DNA from: Treponema sp.
Lineage (GTDB): Bacteria > Spirochaetota > Spirochaetia > Treponematales > Breznakiellaceae
NCBI GenBank assembly: GCA_031284385.1
Contig: JAISZZ010000012.1
Location: 1-12,654 of the forward strand
DNA length: 12,654 bases
Direction: 5' to 3'
This document shows positions 8,622-12,654 of this stretch, piece after piece. The position numbers and the translations under genes are program-made. Below the pieces are notes generated by a model that was given only the letters and a program-made list of their open reading frames with translations, made no database searches and was not told where the DNA came from. Within the stretch, counting starts at the first letter, position 1, and each line of letters opens with the position of its first letter.

Positions 8622-8650
8622 ATTCTAGAGTTTAGCCCGCTAAAATTCAA
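8622..8650 (-). promoter_or_regulatory. Sigma70-type promoter of the DUF3786-murG operon, predicted leaderless start
   Basis: On the minus strand, TTGAAT (8650-8645) and TAGAAT (8627-8622) are separated by exactly 17 bp. Matches to TTGACA/TATAAT are 4/6 and 5/6. The usual start point, 7 nt after the -10 box, falls on 8615, the A of the ATG of the first gene. With no Shine-Dalgarno in front of that ATG, the simplest reading is a leaderless mRNA. This is inference from spacing; no transcript data are available here. Confidence 0.6.
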
Positions 8651-8655
8651 GGCGG

Positions 8656-8682
8656 CGCAGTGAGTCGCAGTGGTCCGCAAAT
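8656..8682. promoter_or_regulatory. Three 10-bp-phased CGCA boxes upstream of the operon promoter
   Basis: On the plus strand, CGCAGTG occurs at 8656-8662 and again at 8666-8672, and CGCAAAT follows at 8676-8682, each starting exactly 10 bp after the last, i.e. on one helical face. They begin 6 bp upstream of the -35 box of the minus-strand promoter, the normal place for an activator site. AATTGCGCGAATT, with AATT arms, follows at 8680-8692. The role as an operator is a guess from spacing and position. Confidence 0.3.
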
Positions 8683-8709
8683 TGCGCGAATTATGAGGAG
8701 AGGTGAGAG

Positions 8710-8766
8710 GGGGGGCGCATTTCCATACGGCCTGCGGCTTATGGCCGCTTGCTCGCCGCGCCCCCC
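8710..8766. repeat. GC-rich inverted repeat A (9-bp arms with inner hairpin)
   Basis: GGGGGGCGC at 8710-8718 pairs perfectly with GCGCCCCCC at 8758-8766. Inside, GCGGC (8734-8738) pairs with GCCGC (8744-8748), or alternatively CGGCC (8728-8732) with GGCCG (8743-8747). There is no T-run after the stem on either strand, so it is not a canonical intrinsic terminator. It is the first of three abutting palindromes between the CBM48-type gene and the murG operon, and looks like a REP/BIME-type dispersed element. Confidence 0.7.
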
Positions 8767-8767
8767 T

Positions 8768-8825
8768 ACGCCCGCACACGGTTGCGGGCTACCCCCCAAT
8801 CGGGGCATACGCCGTGTGCGGGCGT
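8768..8825. repeat. Perfect 14-bp inverted repeat B with 30-nt structured loop
   Basis: ACGCCCGCACACGG (8768-8781) is exactly complementary to CCGTGTGCGGGCGT (8812-8825). The loop contains CCCC-AATC-GGGG (8794-8805) and a second copy of TGCGGGC (8783-8789) that could pair with GCCCGCA (8770-8776) instead of the distal arm. The structure is strong on both strands. No U-tract follows, so termination would have to be factor-dependent. Function unknown. Confidence 0.8.
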
Positions 8826-8841
8826 GTCAACTTCGTTGACA
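8825..8841. repeat. Small palindrome C (7-bp arms, 3-nt loop)
   Basis: TGTCAAC (8825-8831) and GTTGACA (8835-8841) pair perfectly around TTC. Its first base is the last base of inverted repeat B, so the two structures are directly joined. It lies 44 bp downstream of the stop of the CBM48-type gene on the minus strand. No T-run follows. It may be the tail of one composite repeat element spanning 8710-8841. Confidence 0.65.
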
Positions 8842-8884
8842 TTCGCACTGAAGTTTTTGAACAACTCTATTAAAGCAGCGCCAA

Positions 8885-9634
8885 TTATTTTACGACAGCG
8901 ACATTCACCGCACTGCCGTCTTTTGTGTATTCACGGGCGGAATTTGAATAGTCTATGAATCTTTCACCGTTACGGTAGTACACATATCGCCAAGTACCCG
9001 GCGGCAGCGGTATGGCAAGCGTATAAAACCCTTTTTGAGTTTCTTTCAGCTCGTACATGAACGGATCCCATCCGTTAAAATCTCCGGCAACTGTTATACG
9101 TTCACCGCTGTTTTCGCCGCGATAGCTAAAAACAATGCCGTCAAACGGCTCATCCTCATCAAGCGGCAGCAGGGGGCGGGGTGGAACAGGCGCGACAGAA
9201 TATTCCACGCCTGCGTTAAAATTGAATTTGCGGTCAGGATTGCAGGGGTCGGTTGACCATAATCCGTCAAACACGAGTCTATATTCAAGATTTTTTACAG
9301 TTGACGGAACCGTGTATACAAAAAACAGTATTCCAGAATCACGCGCCATTTCAGGGAGTTGCTTGCTTTTTTCATCAAACTCAGCGGTATCGCTTATAGG
9401 TACAAGCAGTCTTTTAAACGGATATATCTTGGCAAAACCTTCGTGCAAAAAGGCTATACCTACTTTTTTATGAGAACCGCCAGCAGTAAAAATAACGGCA
9501 TCTTCAAAAACTACCGGTTTTTGCGGGACTTCAAGGCTTAACAACTTGTCGATAAATTCATAAGATTCTAAGTCCACTGCGCCTAAACTACCGATAATAA
9601 ATATAAGGAGAATAGAAAAATTTAGAGTTTTCAT
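8885..9634 (-). CDS. Secreted protein with C-terminal glycogen-binding (CBM48/AMPK-beta-like) domain
   Basis: 249 residues. Residues 1-19 form a signal peptide (a short charged start, hydrophobic ILLIFIIGSLGA, likely cut after Ala19, with no lipobox Cys), so the mature protein should be periplasmic or exported. Residues 168-249 match an AMPK-beta/CBM48 E-set: ITVAGDFNGWDPF (180-192), PPGTWRYVYYRNGERFID (211-228) and a closing VNVAVVK strand. The region 43-148 also looks like an E-set sandwich (LEYRLVFDGLWSTDP parallels WRYVYYRNGERFID), so a tandem pair is likely, linked by a Pro-rich stretch (149-158). CBM48 domains bind alpha-glucans, but in exported spirochete proteins they may serve only as a structural fold. 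No catalytic domain is present. It is divergent from the FlcA-like gene by 39 bp and has no Shine-Dalgarno. Ligand unknown. Confidence 0.88.
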   Translation of the reverse strand: MKTLNFSILLIFIIGSLGAVDLESYEFIDKLLSLEVPQKPVVFEDAVIFTAGGSHKKVGIAFLHEGFAKIYPFKRLLVPISDTAEFDEKSKQLPEMARDSGILFFVYTVPSTVKNLEYRLVFDGLWSTDPCNPDRKFNFNAGVEYSVAPVPPRPLLPLDEDEPFDGIVFSYRGENSGERITVAGDFNGWDPFMYELKETQKGFYTLAIPLPPGTWRYVYYRNGERFIDYSNSAREYTKDGSAVNVAVVK

Positions 9635-9673
9635 CTGAATTCAATATCGGTTGATGCCCTAAAATCTAAAGTT
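9635..9673. promoter_or_regulatory. 39-bp divergent intergenic region, both promoters compressed
   Basis: Only 39 bp separate the ATG of the secreted E-set gene (minus) from the ATG of the TPR gene (plus). Neither start has a Shine-Dalgarno. On the plus strand TAAAAT (9660-9665) is a fair -10 box that would start transcription about 2 nt before the ATG at 9674; no convincing -35 is seen at 16-18 bp. On the minus strand GATATT (9650-9645) with TTTAGA (9672-9667, 16-bp spacing) is a weak pair. Any promoters must overlap, so the two genes may be regulated together. Confidence 0.35.
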
Positions 9674-12646
9674 ATGCCTTCATTACAGGATCTCAAACAA
9701 TTCAAAGACATTTTTGGCAAAATAGGCCATGAAAAAACAATTCTCGAAGCCGAAGGCATAAAACCTGACAATTATGAGCTGCCATCCGCCGAGCCGCTGC
9801 CACGCACTGAACCGGATGCGGCGCCTGAAGAGGCGGCGCCTGAGGATGCGGCACCTGAAGAGGTGGCGCCTAAAGAGGCGGCGCCTGAGGATGCCGCGAC
9901 TCAATCTTCCGAAGAGACTCAGGACGAGGAGGACGCAGCCGATGATTCCATTTTCGGCGATGTTTTTGATGGTTTTAGCGATCTTATAACGGATGTTCCC
10001 GATACCGGCGATATTCCCGCCGATACAACTCTTGATACGGATATGTCAACCCCGGAACCGCCCGCAGCGGAATCAAATTCTGAACCGGCGGCTGACGATT
10101 TTAGCGGCATTGACGATTTTAATTTAACACCTCCTATAGAAGAAAACGCGGCGGCGGACAACGGCGAACAGGATGCCGGTGAAGAACTTAATCTTGAGCA
10201 TCTGCTAGATGGGTTCGACACCGGCGGCGATTCAGCGGACAATGCGGAAGACGAAAACTTCTCTATACCGGACGATATTTTTAATGATAACTCCAGCGAT
10301 ACTCCCGATAACGATTTTGATTTTCCGGTCGAAAATTCCGGCGCCGAGTCCTCCTTCGATATTCCGTCAATACCTGATACTTCAGAGGAAGAGCAGACCT
10401 CCTCACCGAAGGTAGATGATGCCCCCGTTACAGAACCGGCGGCCACTGACACTTTTTCCGCCGTGCCGGAAACGCCTGATATACCCGAACCGCCGGTTTC
10501 TCCTGTCAACAATCTGGAAAACCTGCCCGGCCTTGACGATTTTCTTCCACCCATCGAATCCATCAAAACGCAGCCAGCGCCGGAACCGTATGTTGTGGAA
10601 AAATCAAAGAAACCGGTTGAGGCTATCAGCCTTACCGATGAACAGTTACAGCAGCTTTTGGAGACAATAGCGTCATACCCGCTGAATTTAAGAATTGCCT
10701 GCGAAAAAATCATCGTGGAGGAAATTGTTGAGCCGGCGCTGTTGTCTCAATTCATAAAACTGCTTATCAGGGGAGGCAACGCCCGCGAAGCCGCCGCTCT
10801 CGCTGGGAAAATCCAAAAAACAAAAATCAGTCTTCCAAAAAGTTATAAAACCGGCGAAGAACTTGAAGCGGAACAAGCCAGCTTCGCCTATATTTTTGTA
10901 AACAAAATTTTCCCCGTCCTCCGTTTTTCCATGGTTGTCGCGGCGCTTGCCGCATCGGTCGCATATCTCAGCTATGAATTTATATACAAGCCCATACGGG
11001 CAAGCATGATTTATAAAAATGGCTATGAGAGAATAACGGAGGGCGAATTCGGACTTGGAAACCGGCGTTTTGAAGAAGCGTTTAGGATACACCGAGATAA
11101 AAAATGGTTTTACCGGTACGCGGAACTTTTTCGGGACGAGCGTCAATATCTGTATGCGGAGGAAAAATACGACGAACTTTTATTTTTCTATCCACAAGAC
11201 AAAAAAGGCGCGTTGGATTATGCCGCTATGGAATCAGAATACTTGCGTAACTACGAAAAAGCTGACCGGCTGGTACGCACGAACATTTTGGATTACAAAT
11301 TTGACGACCGTGAAGGATTGTTGGCGCTGGGCGACATAAATCTTGCGTGGGGCGAGTATGAGCCGGCGCGTTACGAGGAAGCGCGGCTCGCCTATGCCAA
11401 GCTGTTGGCAACTTATGGTCAAACTGACCCAATAATGGAACGAATGTTGCTCTATTTTATCAGAACAGATAAGTTGGGCGAGGTTATTCCACTGCAAAAT
11501 CATTTTATGAAACAGCCAAAAAGTAAAATCGCGGCTGCTACTCTTGCGGAATTGGGCGGATACTTGTTGGATAAGCGTTTTGAAGTGGTAAAAGGCGTAC
11601 CGGATGAGCATATCGAGGAGATAGAAGGCATACGGGATGTGCTTTTGCGTGCCGGCAAACAAGATTTTTCCCTTCCAGAAGTGCATTACCACCTTGCCCG
11701 CTACTACAACAACTACGGCGCAACGCTGGAAGAACGGTATACGCTGGAAACAGCGGCATCTGCTTTCGATGCGGCCAAAATAGAATCACCCAAACGCACA
11801 CGTTACCGTGTAGACACTCAGCGCCGTCTTGCCCGCCTCCTAATGGCGGATCGAGAGTTTCTCTCCGCAGAAGAAGCCCTTGCCAAAGGCGTAAACATCA
11901 TGGAAGACGCGATTGAGCGCCGTGTAACGCAATCAATGCCGGAATTTGGAGAGTTGTACGCATATCTAGGTGATTTATCCTATTTTGCAAAATCGGGCGA
12001 TATGCGAGAGGCGGTGAATTTCTACATAAATGCGGAAAAAACCGGCTGGTCGCCGCCGGAAATGCAGTACAGACTCGGTTCCGCCTATTACCGGTTAGGG
12101 GAGTACGCGCCCGCGATGAATCGTTTTTTCAATGTTTCGATGGAGACTCCGTACAACCGCCGCCTGTTAAACGCACTGGGAAATGCGTCATATATGCGCT
12201 CAGATTATTTTGCCGCAGAAGGCTACTTCAAACGTCTTATCAATATGCTTGAAAGCGATCGCAACAGGTTTCCGATACTTGTACCGCACGAGCGCCCAGA
12301 ACACCGCGAAATTGTTGAACGCATGATGGTCGCCCGCAACAATCTTGGGGTTACTTACAACGCGCTAGCCGCTCGTACAGGCAACCCTGCATACCGTGCG
12401 TCCGCGCTCGGCGAATTCGCCGAATCAGCCCGTGCATGGGACACACTGGAACGCAACCCTCAAACCATGATACGGGCCGGCATAACGGACGCGGCCATCC
12501 CCGGCGCGAGTCTGCCATACTTAAACATTCAAAACACGCTTTATCCGGCACAGGGCAACGAAGGGCTTCTATTCATGCAGATAGACAAAGACCTGCCCGA
12601 CAATTCATGGTGGGAAGAACTGATGGGCGGGGAAGGACAGCCGTAA
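9674..12646 (+). CDS. Membrane-anchored TPR protein, probable FlcA-like periplasmic flagellar collar protein
   Basis: 990 residues in three parts. Residues 1-30 are a short conserved-looking head; 31-315 are low-complexity and strongly acidic (Asp/Glu/Pro/Ala), including five AAPEE-type repeats. Residues 319-400 form a helical domain (SLTDEQLQQLLETI onward), followed by one membrane helix at about 415-436 (VVAALAASVAYLSYEFIY). From about 440 to 910 there are repeated TPR-like helix pairs, clearest at 795-863 (EMQYRLGSAYYRLGEYAPAM, then LLNALGNASYMRSDYFAAEG). The C-terminus holds a PYLNIQNTLYP segment. This implies a cytoplasmic acidic N-terminus and periplasmic TPR solenoid. That architecture and length resemble FlcA (BB0326) of Borrelia, which builds the flagellar motor collar needed for stator assembly. 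The identity is from architecture, not a search; a generic TPR scaffold is the alternative. The upstream in-frame region has no ATG, GTG or TTG. Confidence 0.9.
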   Translation: MPSLQDLKQFKDIFGKIGHEKTILEAEGIKPDNYELPSAEPLPRTEPDAAPEEAAPEDAAPEEVAPKEAAPEDAATQSSEETQDEEDAADDSIFGDVFDGFSDLITDVPDTGDIPADTTLDTDMSTPEPPAAESNSEPAADDFSGIDDFNLTPPIEENAAADNGEQDAGEELNLEHLLDGFDTGGDSADNAEDENFSIPDDIFNDNSSDTPDNDFDFPVENSGAESSFDIPSIPDTSEEEQTSSPKVDDAPVTEPAATDTFSAVPETPDIPEPPVSPVNNLENLPGLDDFLPPIESIKTQPAPEPYVVEKSKKPVEAISLTDEQLQQLLETIASYPLNLRIACEKIIVEEIVEPALLSQFIKLLIRGGNAREAAALAGKIQKTKISLPKSYKTGEELEAEQASFAYIFVNKIFPVLRFSMVVAALAASVAYLSYEFIYKPIRASMIYKNGYERITEGEFGLGNRRFEEAFRIHRDKKWFYRYAELFRDERQYLYAEEKYDELLFFYPQDKKGALDYAAMESEYLRNYEKADRLVRTNILDYKFDDREGLLALGDINLAWGEYEPARYEEARLAYAKLLATYGQTDPIMERMLLYFIRTDKLGEVIPLQNHFMKQPKSKIAAATLAELGGYLLDKRFEVVKGVPDEHIEEIEGIRDVLLRAGKQDFSLPEVHYHLARYYNNYGATLEERYTLETAASAFDAAKIESPKRTRYRVDTQRRLARLLMADREFLSAEEALAKGVNIMEDAIERRVTQSMPEFGELYAYLGDLSYFAKSGDMREAVNFYINAEKTGWSPPEMQYRLGSAYYRLGEYAPAMNRFFNVSMETPYNRRLLNALGNASYMRSDYFAAEGYFKRLINMLESDRNRFPILVPHERPEHREIVERMMVARNNLGVTYNALAARTGNPAYRASALGEFAESARAWDTLERNPQTMIRAGITDAAIPGASLPYLNIQNTLYPAQGNEGLLFMQIDKDLPDNSWWEELMGGEGQP
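9818..9892 (+). repeat. In-frame 15-bp tandem repeat encoding (A/V)APxx
   Basis: Five consecutive 15-bp units encode residues 49-73 of the TPR protein: AAPEE, AAPED, AAPEE, VAPKE, AAPED. Units differ at a few bases (for example gcgcct versus gcacct), so it is an imperfect array. It lies in the acidic cytoplasmic region. Unit number could change by slippage in 5-residue steps without breaking the frame. Confidence 0.85.
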
Positions 12647-12654
12647 GCCGTTCC

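Noticed and set aside
8471..8779. Minus-strand 102-codon frame across the palindromes and into the DUF3786-like gene
   Set aside because: It overlaps the real gene out of frame and its N-terminal half translates the inverted repeats.
8710..8841. Rho-independent terminator for the secreted E-set gene
   Set aside because: The stems are strong but no T-run follows on the minus strand, so only a structural repeat is claimed.
9605..9610. AAGGAG as Shine-Dalgarno for the TPR gene
   Set aside because: It is 64 nt before the ATG and no start codon in frame follows it at normal spacing; it lies in the opposing gene's signal-peptide codons.
9818..9892. CRISPR-like or non-coding tandem repeat
   Set aside because: The 15-bp units have no spacers and keep the reading frame of the TPR protein, so it is a coding repeat.
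9919..10713. 264-codon minus-strand frame rich in Ser and Gly
   Set aside because: It is the complement of the acidic low-complexity part of the TPR gene; the Ser-rich composition is what antisense Asp/Glu-rich coding gives.

Overview
The window looks like a chromosomal segment of a treponeme-like spirochete. Three things suggest this: the gene order murG - cvpA - (clamp-loader delta' protein) - soluble NtrB-type histidine kinase, which as I recall it resembles the murG/cvpA/Hk2-Rrp2 neighbourhood of Borrelia and the corresponding AtoS/AtoC region of Treponema pallidum; a 990-residue single-pass TPR protein with the architecture of the spirochete periplasmic flagellar collar protein FlcA; and spirochete-style lipoprotein and signal sequences. 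The assignment rests on content and synteny, not on a database search.

Positions 8615 down to 1 (minus strand) form one tightly packed operon of seven genes, read right to left: a DUF3786-like protein, murG, cvpA, a HolB-like clamp-loader protein, a PAS-histidine kinase, a class II (FucA-like) aldolase, and a large alpha-2-macroglobulin lipoprotein that runs off the left edge. Junctions are overlaps of 4 or 11 nt, a direct abutment, or gaps of 5 to 14 nt, so expression is probably coupled. A good sigma70-type promoter (TTGAAT, 17 bp, TAGAAT) lies so close to the first gene that the predicted transcript starts at the A of its ATG, i.e. it would be leaderless.

Positions 8616-8884 are non-coding. 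They hold that promoter, three 10-bp-phased CGCA boxes just upstream of its -35, and a GC-rich block of three abutting inverted repeats (8710-8841) with competing pairings. The block looks like a REP/BIME-type element or a structured RNA.

Positions 8885-9634 (minus) encode a secreted protein ending in a glycogen-binding (CBM48/AMPK-beta-like) E-set domain. It is divergent from the FlcA-like TPR gene (9674-12646, plus), and the two are separated by only 39 bp with no Shine-Dalgarno on either side.

The window is mostly core cell-envelope, replication and motility genes. I see no CRISPR array, tRNA, rRNA, transposase or prophage. The oddities are the histidine kinase without its usual response regulator next door, an aldolase and an alpha-2-macroglobulin lipoprotein at the 3' end of a cell-wall operon, apparent leaderless starts at transcription-unit heads, and the palindrome array.
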